A program made the position numbers and the translations under genes. From positions 1,295,001 through 1,359,000 of the forward strand of contig NZ_LT608328.1 in assembly GCF_900095795.1 (NCBI RefSeq): 64,000 bases of DNA, given 5' to 3'. Under the pieces are notes generated by a model. The model worked only from the letters and a program-made list of their open reading frames with translations. It searched no databases and had not been told where the DNA came from. Of this stretch, positions 37,072 through 44,867 are shown one piece after another. Within the stretch, counting starts at the first letter, position 1. Each line of letters begins with the position of its first letter. This DNA comes from Petrimonas mucosa (GTDB taxonomy: Bacteria > Bacteroidota > Bacteroidia > Bacteroidales > Dysgonomonadaceae).

Positions 37072-39111
37072 CTAAAAGTTCCAGATTGTACCGATGTAGA
37101 AATGGCGTGGAGCACCCGGATAGTAGTATCGCGGTTCAGCATTGCCAGCAGCAACCGCATTGACAGTGAGCATCGAGGCATAATGGGTGCCGGTCGCGTT
37201 GTTTACACCGGCATGCAGTTCAACGCGTCCAGATGTCGTTATCGGCAGCAGGTAACCCACTTTGGCGTCCGTCAACTGATAGCCATCGGCTGTCACGCTA
37301 TTGGCATCATTGATGAACTGCTTGCCCGTATACTGGAACCGTACACCCAGGTGTAGCGGTTCCAGCGGTTTCCAGTCGAAATATGTCTGGAAAAGATGGG
37401 AGGGAATGCCAGGGAGCTGATTGCCGTCGTAAATGTTACCATCATCGGTAAAGTCGACAAACCGGTTTTGCGAAAAGGTACAACTGCTGTTTATATTGAG
37501 GCTGCCCGGGAAATGGCCCCGATAGAAAACCTGCTGTCGCCACAGGAGTTCGATCCCCCGGTGTCGGCTCCTGCCGGCGTTGATCCCGGTAAAGATCTCG
37601 TCGGTCAGCCGTTTTGTCACGATCAGGTTGTGCAGATCTATCCGGTAGAGGGTTGCATCGATCTGAGTAGTGCCGTGAAGCAGGTTGAGCCGGATACCCG
37701 CCTCGTACTGCCACCCCTGCTCCGGTTTAAGCCCCCTGTTGATACTGCCCTCGGGCAGCAGTGTCTCTTCGGGCGAAGGCATTGAAAAGCCGTGGCCCAC
37801 AGATGCGTAGAGGGCCACTTTGCTGTCGGGAGCATAATTGATACCGATGCGTGGGGAGACTGTGAGCGGAAAGGTGCGCTCTCCTCCCTGGTCACCGTTA
37901 TCCGGGAACCTGTCCTTCAGCCTGTACCGGATACGGTTGACTGCTCCCCCCAGTGAGATGTTCCATTTGGGTGAGGGACGTAAATGGATCATTGTGAAAA
38001 AGTTCAAGTGGTAACGGGTCTCGCTGTTCCGGTTGATGATCGCCTCCTCCCTGTCCACTCTCCACCGGTAGGTGTCGCTAATCCACTCCAGCCCGACCAG
38101 GATGTCGTATCTTTCGGCATGAAAGCTCAACCTGTCCCGAACACCGCCGCCATAGGTGCCGTCGGTCAGGTTGTTGAAGGGACGTTTTTCGTAACTCTCC
38201 GTCCATCTGCCGAAGGTTGTCAACCTGTTGACCCATCCCTCACCAAGGCGGTTCTCGAGCGAAATTCCCGCAACTCCCCGGCCATATCGCTTGAATCCTT
38301 CAATTGCTTTCCAGTTGGGCGCAGCCGCACCCGGATCGGTTTCAAACAATGTTTTGCCGATGGAACTGGGAATAGCAGCATCCATTTCCAGCAGCAGGAG
38401 TGTGTACTCCAGGGTGTGGGCACTCTTCTCCAGTCTCCCCGACGAGAGCAACGAGGTCCGCCTGAGGCGGTTGTTTTCCCGGAAGCCGTCTGAACGGATA
38501 TGACCGACATTTCCCGAGATCTTCAGGTCGTCCCGTACGTAGCTGCCGCCTGCCGATGCTTTTGCGGTGTTGAAACTCCCAACTTGCAGCCTGGCGGTAA
38601 ATGAGCTCCGGAGTGGAGCCGGAGTCGACAGATTGATGTTGCCGCCCAGACCGGAGCCGTAGAGTGCCGATGCCGGTCCCTTGATGATCTCGATTCGTCC
38701 GATGCCGTCGAGGTCGATATCTTCGGGCGAGGAGATTCCGTCGGATGAGGTGATGGGGATATCGTTCAAATAGGCCTTGATCCGGTTTGTGTTGTATGGG
38801 GTTCTGCTGCCCATTCCCCTGATCACGATACGGTTGGTGGCGTAGGTTCCGCTGTGCATGTAAATGCCGGGAAGCGCATGCAGGATAGATGCGAAACTGT
38901 TGCCGTCGCCTCTCTGAACCTCTGTTCCGGCCAGGACCGAGATGTTGCCGGGAAGATGGTGCCACCGCAGGTTTGTCTGATGGGCGTTGACAACCACTTC
39001 GTTGAGGAGAAAGGTGGAGTCGTCCCCCTTGGGCAATGGTTCCTGGGCCGCGACGAAGAGTAGCGGGAGCAACAGTGACGAAATTAGGAGAATTGACCGT
39101 TGATGCATCAT
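37072..39111 (-). CDS. TonB-dependent receptor resembling PqqU/YncD
   Basis: 679 residues with a signal peptide (ending near FVAAQ). A plug domain (~30-165) carries LNEVVVNAHQTN (TonB-box region), IRGMGSRTPYNTNRIKAYL and RIEIIKGPASALYGSG, followed by a 22-strand-type barrel to a terminal Phe. It lacks the CarboxypepD domain of SusC proteins. From memory, E. coli YncD, the PQQ receptor, has similar plug text (IRGFGSRSTYG, YVDGIP, PFSALYG) and C-terminus (RYYEPAPGRNYGIG versus RYYYPGAPRHFYIG here). The gene starts 8 bp after a PQQ-type sugar dehydrogenase gene. PQQ import is a good hypothesis; iron-chelate uptake is the main alternative. Confidence 0.72.
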   Translation of the reverse strand: MMHQRSILLISSLLLPLLFVAAQEPLPKGDDSTFLLNEVVVNAHQTNLRWHHLPGNISVLAGTEVQRGDGNSFASILHALPGIYMHSGTYATNRIVIRGMGSRTPYNTNRIKAYLNDIPITSSDGISSPEDIDLDGIGRIEIIKGPASALYGSGLGGNINLSTPAPLRSSFTARLQVGSFNTAKASAGGSYVRDDLKISGNVGHIRSDGFRENNRLRRTSLLSSGRLEKSAHTLEYTLLLLEMDAAIPSSIGKTLFETDPGAAAPNWKAIEGFKRYGRGVAGISLENRLGEGWVNRLTTFGRWTESYEKRPFNNLTDGTYGGGVRDRLSFHAERYDILVGLEWISDTYRWRVDREEAIINRNSETRYHLNFFTMIHLRPSPKWNISLGGAVNRIRYRLKDRFPDNGDQGGERTFPLTVSPRIGINYAPDSKVALYASVGHGFSMPSPEETLLPEGSINRGLKPEQGWQYEAGIRLNLLHGTTQIDATLYRIDLHNLIVTKRLTDEIFTGINAGRSRHRGIELLWRQQVFYRGHFPGSLNINSSCTFSQNRFVDFTDDGNIYDGNQLPGIPSHLFQTYFDWKPLEPLHLGVRFQYTGKQFINDANSVTADGYQLTDAKVGYLLPITTSGRVELHAGVNNATGTHYASMLTVNAVAAGNAEPRYYYPGAPRHFYIGTIWNF

Positions 39112-39119
39112 CCTGACAG

Positions 39120-40532
39120 CTATTCAACCGGTACAAGACGCACAATCATCCCCGGCTCTTCCAGCCCGATATAGACCAGTCCGTCGGGGCTCATCACCAC
39201 GTTTCTGACCCGGCCAATACCTTCCACCAGCTTTTCGGTGTGAATCACCTTGTCTCCCTCCAGTACCATCCGCTCCACGTAATCGAAGCGGAGCGATCCC
39301 ACCAGCAGGTTGTTTTCCCATCTTTTGAACCGGTTGCCCGTTACAACCGTCATTCCGCAGGGTGCTATCGATGGCGTCCACTGGAAAACCGGCTGTTCCA
39401 TCCCCTCCTTCTCCGTCAGTTCGGTGAGTATGGTGCCGTCGTAGTTGATACCGTAGGAGATAACTGGCCAACCATAGTTCAACCCCGGTTTAATCAGGTT
39501 AAGCTCGTCACCGCCCATCGGTCCATGTTCGGTCTCCCACACCTCTCCCGTGAGGGGGTGGACAACCGTTCCCTGCGGATTGCGATGTCCGTAGCTGTAA
39601 ATGGAGGGGATCGCTCCGGGAGTCTCCACAAAAGGATTGTCGGCCGGTATTCTTCCATCGTCATGAATCCGGTGGATCTTGCCATTCGTATTGTCGAGCC
39701 GTTGAGGAAAATCGAAATGTTGTCCCCGTTCACCCACACCGAAAAAGAGATAACCCTTCCCGTCGAATGCGAGCTTGCATCCCCAATGGTGCCCCTTGTC
39801 GGTGGCCGGTGATCCGGTAAAGAGAATCTGCTGGTCGGTCAATCGGTTCCCTTTCAAACGGGCACGCATCACGCCGGTTGAACCGATCTGTTCACTGGAA
39901 GTTGTGTCGAGTGCCGAATAGGAGATGTAGATCCAGCCGTTCTTGTCATACTCCGGATGAAGCGCCAGATCCAGCAGGCCTCCCTGGCCAAAGGCCATGA
40001 TTGGTGGTAAACCCTCGATGGGGGCAGAGAGTTTCCCTTGTGAAAAGGTGTGCAGTCTCCCTTTCCGTTCCGAGATCAGGAGATTGCCGTCGGGCAGGAA
40101 TGCCAGTCCCCAGGGAACCTCCAGTCCGGTAACCACGGTGTCGATCACAAGATTGTAGGCTTCCGAGCGGATGATGCCGTTGGCTGTCACTGCCGGTTTG
40201 AGCAGTGACCTGTCGGAAGGTATTCCCTGTTTTACATAGTCGGCCAGCTCCTTGATCTCCTTGTCGTTGAAAGTGTTGGCGAAGGCGGGCATGCCGATGG
40301 CCGGAATTCCCTCCCGGATGCTCCGCTCTATCGATGCACTCCCTGTCTCGTCCATCCATTGTTTGGCGGCAAATTTCTCCAGGCGATCGTCATGACATCC
40401 GGCACAGTAGGTCAGGTAATTGGATGCGGTATCGTCCGGACGTGACGTTTGGGACCAATTCTTGCAGGAGTGAATAACCTGAGTCAGGATCAGAACGGTA
40501 CCCAGAAGTAAAAACCAATGTTGTCTCTTCAT
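39120..40532 (-). CDS. Cytochrome c-fused PQQ-type aldose sugar dehydrogenase lipoprotein
   Basis: 470 residues from ATG 40532. The signal ends in lipobox VIHSC (Cys23). A cytochrome c domain follows with the haem motif CAGCH (residues 43-47) and a likely axial Met in GMPAFANTF near residue 90. The rest is a six-bladed propeller of the soluble PQQ glucose/aldose dehydrogenase (Asd/YliI) family: GLEVPWGLAFLPDGNLLISER, the His-containing HHWGCKLAFDGKGYLFFGVGERGQ, and YSYGHRNPQG. It would oxidise sugars outside the cytoplasm and pass electrons to its own haem. No PQQ-synthesis gene is seen in the window. Confidence 0.87.
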   Translation of the reverse strand: MKRQHWFLLLGTVLILTQVIHSCKNWSQTSRPDDTASNYLTYCAGCHDDRLEKFAAKQWMDETGSASIERSIREGIPAIGMPAFANTFNDKEIKELADYVKQGIPSDRSLLKPAVTANGIIRSEAYNLVIDTVVTGLEVPWGLAFLPDGNLLISERKGRLHTFSQGKLSAPIEGLPPIMAFGQGGLLDLALHPEYDKNGWIYISYSALDTTSSEQIGSTGVMRARLKGNRLTDQQILFTGSPATDKGHHWGCKLAFDGKGYLFFGVGERGQHFDFPQRLDNTNGKIHRIHDDGRIPADNPFVETPGAIPSIYSYGHRNPQGTVVHPLTGEVWETEHGPMGGDELNLIKPGLNYGWPVISYGINYDGTILTELTEKEGMEQPVFQWTPSIAPCGMTVVTGNRFKRWENNLLVGSLRFDYVERMVLEGDKVIHTEKLVEGIGRVRNVVMSPDGLVYIGLEEPGMIVRLVPVE

Positions 40533-40563
40533 ACGGCAATTTTTTGTCAATCAGGATGAAAAA

Positions 40564-40571
40564 CAAATGTA
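40564..40571 (-). promoter_or_regulatory. -7 promoter box for the dehydrogenase-receptor operon
   Basis: Minus-strand TACATTTG matches TAnnTTTG, giving a start near 40557 and a leader of about 25 nt. It is arranged divergently from the mntP promoter 84 bp away. The -33 element is not obvious. Confidence 0.5.
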
Positions 40572-40654
40572 GCATAAAATTCACAATTGAGGAGGGATCG
40601 ATAAAATTTTAACCAGATACCCATTTTTATTCTGATAATTTCCTGAAAATCTCT

Positions 40655-40662
40655 TACCTTTG
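40655..40662 (+). promoter_or_regulatory. -7 promoter box for mntP
   Basis: TACCTTTG matches TAnnTTTG. The start site would be near 40669, only ~15 nt before the GTG start of mntP, too short to hold a manganese riboswitch. No clear -33 TTTG. Confidence 0.55.
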
Positions 40663-40683
40663 TGCGTTTTTTGAAAAAATTCA

Positions 40684-41268
40684 GTGGATTACTTATCAAT
40701 AATGCTTATCGCCATCGGGCTTGCCATGGATTCGTTTGCCGTCTGTATCGGTAAAGGGATGTGCAGGCGGCACTTCTATCCGTGGCGTTCTGCACGAATA
40801 GCTCTAGTTTTTGGATTGTTTCAGGGGTTGATGCCATTTGCGGGTTATGCCCTTGGGATCAGTTTTGCCACCTGGATACAGGACTACGACCATTGGGTGG
40901 CCTTCTTCATCCTCTTTGTGATTGGAGTCAAGATGATCAGTGAAGGCTTTGTCGCCGGTTCCGGCGAAGAGTGTCTGGGCTGCGATTGTCAGGAGGATAT
41001 GACCATCAACTGGAGGAAGGTGGTGGTATTGGCATTTGCCACCAGTATCGATGCGATGGCAATCGGTCTGGTCTTTGTATCCTATCCGGGAACCATAATG
41101 CGGGCGACGGTAACCATTGCCCTGGTTACCCTCTTATTTGCCTTTTCCGGAATGTTTATCGGGGTGCGGTTTGGTCGGAGATTCCGATTCAACGTGGAGA
41201 TACTGGGCGGATTTATCCTGATGGCAATCGGAACGAAAATCCTTCTCGAGCACCTCGTCGCGGGGTAG
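40684..41268 (+). CDS. mntP: MntP-type manganese efflux pump
   Basis: 194 residues, six predicted membrane helices. The two conserved Asp-containing motifs AIGLAMDSFAV and ATSIDAMAIGLVF, expected for metal transport, are in helices 1 and 4, and the C-terminal GGFILMAIGTKILLEHL is typical. A Cys-rich loop GEECLGCDCQED between helices 3 and 4 may be metal-binding. I start at GTG 40684, as this keeps a normal N-terminus (MDYLSIMLIAIGLAMD); an internal ATG at 40702 would cut into helix 1. It is convergent with the DUF488 gene 10 bp away. Confidence 0.91.
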   Translation: MDYLSIMLIAIGLAMDSFAVCIGKGMCRRHFYPWRSARIALVFGLFQGLMPFAGYALGISFATWIQDYDHWVAFFILFVIGVKMISEGFVAGSGEECLGCDCQEDMTINWRKVVVLAFATSIDAMAIGLVFVSYPGTIMRATVTIALVTLLFAFSGMFIGVRFGRRFRFNVEILGGFILMAIGTKILLEHLVAG

Positions 41269-41278
41269 GGTAGTGGAG

Positions 41279-41632
41279 TTACTCCGCCATTTCAGTCAAT
41301 ACCTGCCAAAGTACCTGTGCCTGATTGTGTACGGTATCCTTCGAGGCATACAGCAGCGTCACCGACTGATGCTCCCTCTCCAGTCTCTTGATTTCCATGA
41401 GTTTCTCCCTCTTTTCAGAAAGTTCCAGGGTATAATGCCGGGTAAACTCTTCCCACTTTGCCGTATCGTGGCAGAACCACTTGCGTAAATCGGCAGACGG
41501 AGCGATCTCCTTCATCCAGAGGTCGATCCTGGCGCTCTCCTTCGAGATGCCGCGCGGCCAGAGGCGGTCGACCAGTATGCGGTAACCATCCTCCTCCCCG
41601 GCAGGGTCATATAGACGTTTTATCCTGATCAT
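41279..41632 (-). CDS. DUF488 family protein (YeaO-like)
   Basis: 117 residues beginning MIRIKRLYDPAGEEDGYRILVDRLWPRGISKE, the typical DUF488 start with the conserved R-LWPRG motif. It ends LLYASKDTVHNQAQVL, also typical. Cytoplasmic, function unknown. It lies 32 bp downstream of the oligopeptidase B gene and may be co-transcribed with it. Confidence 0.87.
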   Translation of the reverse strand: MIRIKRLYDPAGEEDGYRILVDRLWPRGISKESARIDLWMKEIAPSADLRKWFCHDTAKWEEFTRHYTLELSEKREKLMEIKRLEREHQSVTLLYASKDTVHNQAQVLWQVLTEMAE

Positions 41633-41664
41633 AAGCTGCTATTCGATTAATTTTACGTAGGCAC

Positions 41665-43809
41665 CTACTTTTCAATGCCGACCCGGTTCAGAATAAATGC
41701 AAATTCGAAAGCGGTATCCCGGATCCCGTCGTAACGTCCGGTAGCACCACCGTGGCCCGACTCCATGTTCATGTGCAGCAACAGGATGTTGTCGTCGGTT
41801 TTCAGTGACCGAAGTTTGGCAACATACTTGGTGGGTTCGTGGAACAGTACCTGTGAATCGTTGATCCCGCCGGTAACCAGCATGTTGGGATAGTTCTGCG
41901 CCTTGATGTTGTCGTAGGGCGAATAGGAGAGCATATAGTTGTAATACTCCTCCTCGTTGGGGTTTCCCCACTCTTCATATTCTCCCGTGGTGAGGGGGAG
42001 CGTATCGTCGAGCATGGTGTTGATCACATCCACAAACGGCACCTGTGCCACGATGGTCTGATAGAGGTCGGGACGCATATTGGCGACGGCTCCCATCAGC
42101 AGACCGCCCGCACTGCCACCCATTGCCGCCAGCTTGGAAGCGGACGTGTACTTTTCGTTGATCAGCAGTTCGCTGCAGGCAATGAAATCGGTAAAGGTGT
42201 TCTTCTTGCGGAGCAGTTTGCCATCCTCATACCACTGCTCACCCATGTCGCTTCCCCCACGAACCTGTGCAAGGGCATAAACGAAGCCGCGATCTATGAG
42301 ACTGTACAGGCTTGCGCTGAAATAGACATCGGAGCTGCTCCCGTAGCTGCCGTAGGAGTAGATCAGTGCCGGATTGCTTCCATCCCGTTTTAATCCTTTC
42401 CTGTAGACGATGGCCATGGGAACCTTCACGCCATCGGGTGCCGTGGCCCAAAGCCTTTCTACAACATAGTCGTCGGGATTGAAGCCAGAGGGGATCTCCT
42501 GCTCCTTCAGCTTTACTGTTTTGCCGGTTGCAATATCATATTCGTACAGCGTGGAGGGGCGGTTGAGCGATGTATAGGAGTAACGGAAGGTGGTGGCGTC
42601 GTACTCCGGATTACCGTTCAACCCTGCCGAATAGACTGGCTCGGGGAAGACGATGCTCTTCACCTCACCCTCCCCCGAAACCGGTTTTGCGATGATCTCG
42701 CTCAGCCCGTTCCGGCGCAGCTCGATGGCCACATAATTCTTCAGGATGTCGATCCCTTCGATCCTGACGGTTTCGTCGTGCGGCAGGAACTCTTTCCAGC
42801 TGCTGCGGTCGTTGTGGGTGGCCAAGGGAACTTCGTAGATCTTCCCGTTCAGGTTCTCCTTGTCCTTGTATCGGACAAAGAATTTGTCGCGGTGCGGATA
42901 TACCGAATACTCCACATCCTGAACACGGGGCAGGAAGAGCCTGAACTGCGCCATCGGCTTGTCGGCGGGGATGAATCGCTCGTCGGCGGTGGTAGAGCTG
43001 GCCGAGGAGATAAAGATATATTGCTTGGTCTTGCTGCCCGTGACGTAGGTGGAGAAGCGGGGGTCGCTCTCCTCGTACACCAGTTCCGCCTTGGGGGCAT
43101 CCAGCTGCTGGCGCATGATGCGGTAGGAGCGCAGCGTGTTGTCGATAACCCCGTAGAAGAGCGTCTTGTTGTCGTTCGCCCAGGCTACCGATGTGGCTCC
43201 GTTGGCCGAGAACCCGACATCTTTGCCAGTGGTGAGGTCTTTCACCTTCAGGATGAACTCGGCGTACGATCCGGTTTCGTTATAGAAGTAGGCCGCCATG
43301 TTGTTGTCGGGACTGATTACATAACCCCTGAAGATGAAGGCCTGCTTCCCTTCCGCCATCCGGTTGACGTCGAAGATGATCTCCTCCGGAGCATCTATCG
43401 AACCTTTCCGGCGGCAATAGGTCCGGTACTGCTTCCCTTTTTCGGTTCGGCTATAGTAGTAGTAACCATCGGAAAGAGAGGGATAGCTCTCGTCATCCTC
43501 CTTCAGGCGGCCCACAATTTCGTCGTATATGGTCTGCTGCAGTTCTTTTGTCGAAGCCATTACCGTGTCGGTATACCCATTTTCGGCATTCAGGTATTCG
43601 ATCACCTTCGGGTTGCTTTTCTCTTTCAACCAAAAGTAGTTGTCGACACGTCTCTGCCCGAAATTGACAAATGTCTCTGGTATCACCTCTGCTATTGGGG
43701 GGGCTGGAAAATCGGATTGTTTCAACATAGTGCTCTCTTTTCTGGATGGGTTGCAAGCCGTCATCAGCGATATTGCAACCAGTGGAATGATATAATTCCG
43801 GACTTGCAT
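41665..43809 (-). CDS. ptrB: Oligopeptidase B-like S9 peptidase with lipoprotein signal
   Basis: 714 residues. A beta-propeller (~80-430) is followed by the catalytic alpha/beta-hydrolase domain with the nucleophile in MGGSAGGLLMGAVANMRPDLY and the His in MESGHGGATGRYD. Oligopeptidase B cleaves short peptides after Lys/Arg. Unlike the cytosolic E. coli enzyme it starts with an apparent lipoprotein signal, lipobox LMTAC (Cys19), placing it in the envelope, where it could trim peptides for uptake. Confidence 0.9.
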   Translation of the reverse strand: MQVRNYIIPLVAISLMTACNPSRKESTMLKQSDFPAPPIAEVIPETFVNFGQRRVDNYFWLKEKSNPKVIEYLNAENGYTDTVMASTKELQQTIYDEIVGRLKEDDESYPSLSDGYYYYSRTEKGKQYRTYCRRKGSIDAPEEIIFDVNRMAEGKQAFIFRGYVISPDNNMAAYFYNETGSYAEFILKVKDLTTGKDVGFSANGATSVAWANDNKTLFYGVIDNTLRSYRIMRQQLDAPKAELVYEESDPRFSTYVTGSKTKQYIFISSASSTTADERFIPADKPMAQFRLFLPRVQDVEYSVYPHRDKFFVRYKDKENLNGKIYEVPLATHNDRSSWKEFLPHDETVRIEGIDILKNYVAIELRRNGLSEIIAKPVSGEGEVKSIVFPEPVYSAGLNGNPEYDATTFRYSYTSLNRPSTLYEYDIATGKTVKLKEQEIPSGFNPDDYVVERLWATAPDGVKVPMAIVYRKGLKRDGSNPALIYSYGSYGSSSDVYFSASLYSLIDRGFVYALAQVRGGSDMGEQWYEDGKLLRKKNTFTDFIACSELLINEKYTSASKLAAMGGSAGGLLMGAVANMRPDLYQTIVAQVPFVDVINTMLDDTLPLTTGEYEEWGNPNEEEYYNYMLSYSPYDNIKAQNYPNMLVTGGINDSQVLFHEPTKYVAKLRSLKTDDNILLLHMNMESGHGGATGRYDGIRDTAFEFAFILNRVGIEK

Positions 43810-43889
43810 TGTTGTTTGGATTTATTCTTTTACAATTTGAACGCAAACTGTCAGGGACAATGACCCCAACCGGGTGGCGAAAATTGCTG

Positions 43890-43897
43890 CAAATGTA
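43890..43897 (-). promoter_or_regulatory. -7 promoter box for ptrB
   Basis: Minus-strand TACATTTG matches TAnnTTTG, about 80 bp upstream of the ptrB start, in the 167-bp gap shared with the divergent CDF gene. The -33 element is not clear. Confidence 0.5.
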
Positions 43898-43976
43898 TGA
43901 TTAATTATTGAGTGTTGCGATTTATGAACAAAAAAAAATATTCCTATGTTATACAATCGGTTTACTTAATTACAAT

Positions 43977-44867
43977 ATGCACAACCACAGTCATTCCCGT
44001 CAAAGCCCGGATGTGGGGAATATCCGTGCGGCCTTCTTTCTCAATCTCCTTTTTACGGTTATCGAGATAGTGGGGGGAGTGCTGACCAACAGCGTGGCGA
44101 TTCTCTCCGATGCCGTACACGATCTGGGCGACAGCTTCTCGCTGGGCCTCTCCTGGTACTTTCAGAAGATTGCCAAACGTCCGCGAACCCGGAAATATAC
44201 CTACGGATACCGGCGATTTTCCCTGATGGGAGCACTTGTCAATTCGGTTATTCTCACGGTTGGGAGTCTATTGATCCTGATAAATGCCGTGCCGCGGCTT
44301 TTCAGCCCGCAGCAGCCCGATGCAAGGGGGATGCTGTTGCTCGCCGTGCTGGGAGTACTTGTCAACGGGGCTGCGGTGTTGAGATTGAGAAGGGGACACT
44401 CGTTGAATGAAAAGGTGGTTTCGTTGCATATGCTCGAGGATGTGCTGGGCTGGCTAGCTGTATTGGTCGGCGCCGGCATCATGTATTTCGTCGACGCTCC
44501 TTTTATCGACCCGCTGCTCTCCATTCTCATTTCGCTCTACATCCTTTTCAATGTCTACCGGAACATCCGTCAAAGCATGCAGATCATCCTGCAGGGCAGT
44601 CCCGGAGTAGTCAGCCCGGATGAGGTGGAGAAAGCGGTGAAATCACTGGAAAAGGTGAGCGGAATCCACGACCTGCACATCTGGTCGGTAGACGGAGAGT
44701 ACAACGTGATGACGCTTCACGTCGTACTCTCCGAACCGCTGTCCATGAATCAGTTGCACCAGCTGAAGGCGGAGATCAGAAAGCGGTTGCACCAGCTGGA
44801 TGTGCAACACATCACCATCGAGTTTGAAACCCCCGATGAGGATTGTGACCTGGAGGTCTGCTCCTGA
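43977..44867 (+). CDS. Cation diffusion facilitator (CzcD-like metal exporter)
   Basis: 296 residues from ATG 43977 (MHNHSHSRQSPDVG). It has a His-rich N-terminus and six membrane helices. Metal-site residues are in SVAILSDAVHDLGDSFSLG (helix 2) and VGAGIMYFVDAPFIDP (helix 5), and a cytoplasmic C-terminal CDF domain carries HDLHIWSVDGEYNVMTLHVV. It likely exports Zn or a related divalent metal. The frame is open upstream to 43908, but this start matches the family. Its stop codon directly abuts the stop of the convergent GH92 gene. Confidence 0.9.
   Translation: MHNHSHSRQSPDVGNIRAAFFLNLLFTVIEIVGGVLTNSVAILSDAVHDLGDSFSLGLSWYFQKIAKRPRTRKYTYGYRRFSLMGALVNSVILTVGSLLILINAVPRLFSPQQPDARGMLLLAVLGVLVNGAAVLRLRRGHSLNEKVVSLHMLEDVLGWLAVLVGAGIMYFVDAPFIDPLLSILISLYILFNVYRNIRQSMQIILQGSPGVVSPDEVEKAVKSLEKVSGIHDLHIWSVDGEYNVMTLHVVLSEPLSMNQLHQLKAEIRKRLHQLDVQHITIEFETPDEDCDLEVCS

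Noticed and set aside
40572-40683. A manganese riboswitch upstream of mntP
   Set aside because: The predicted start site is only about 15 nt from the start codon, and no structured leader is seen.
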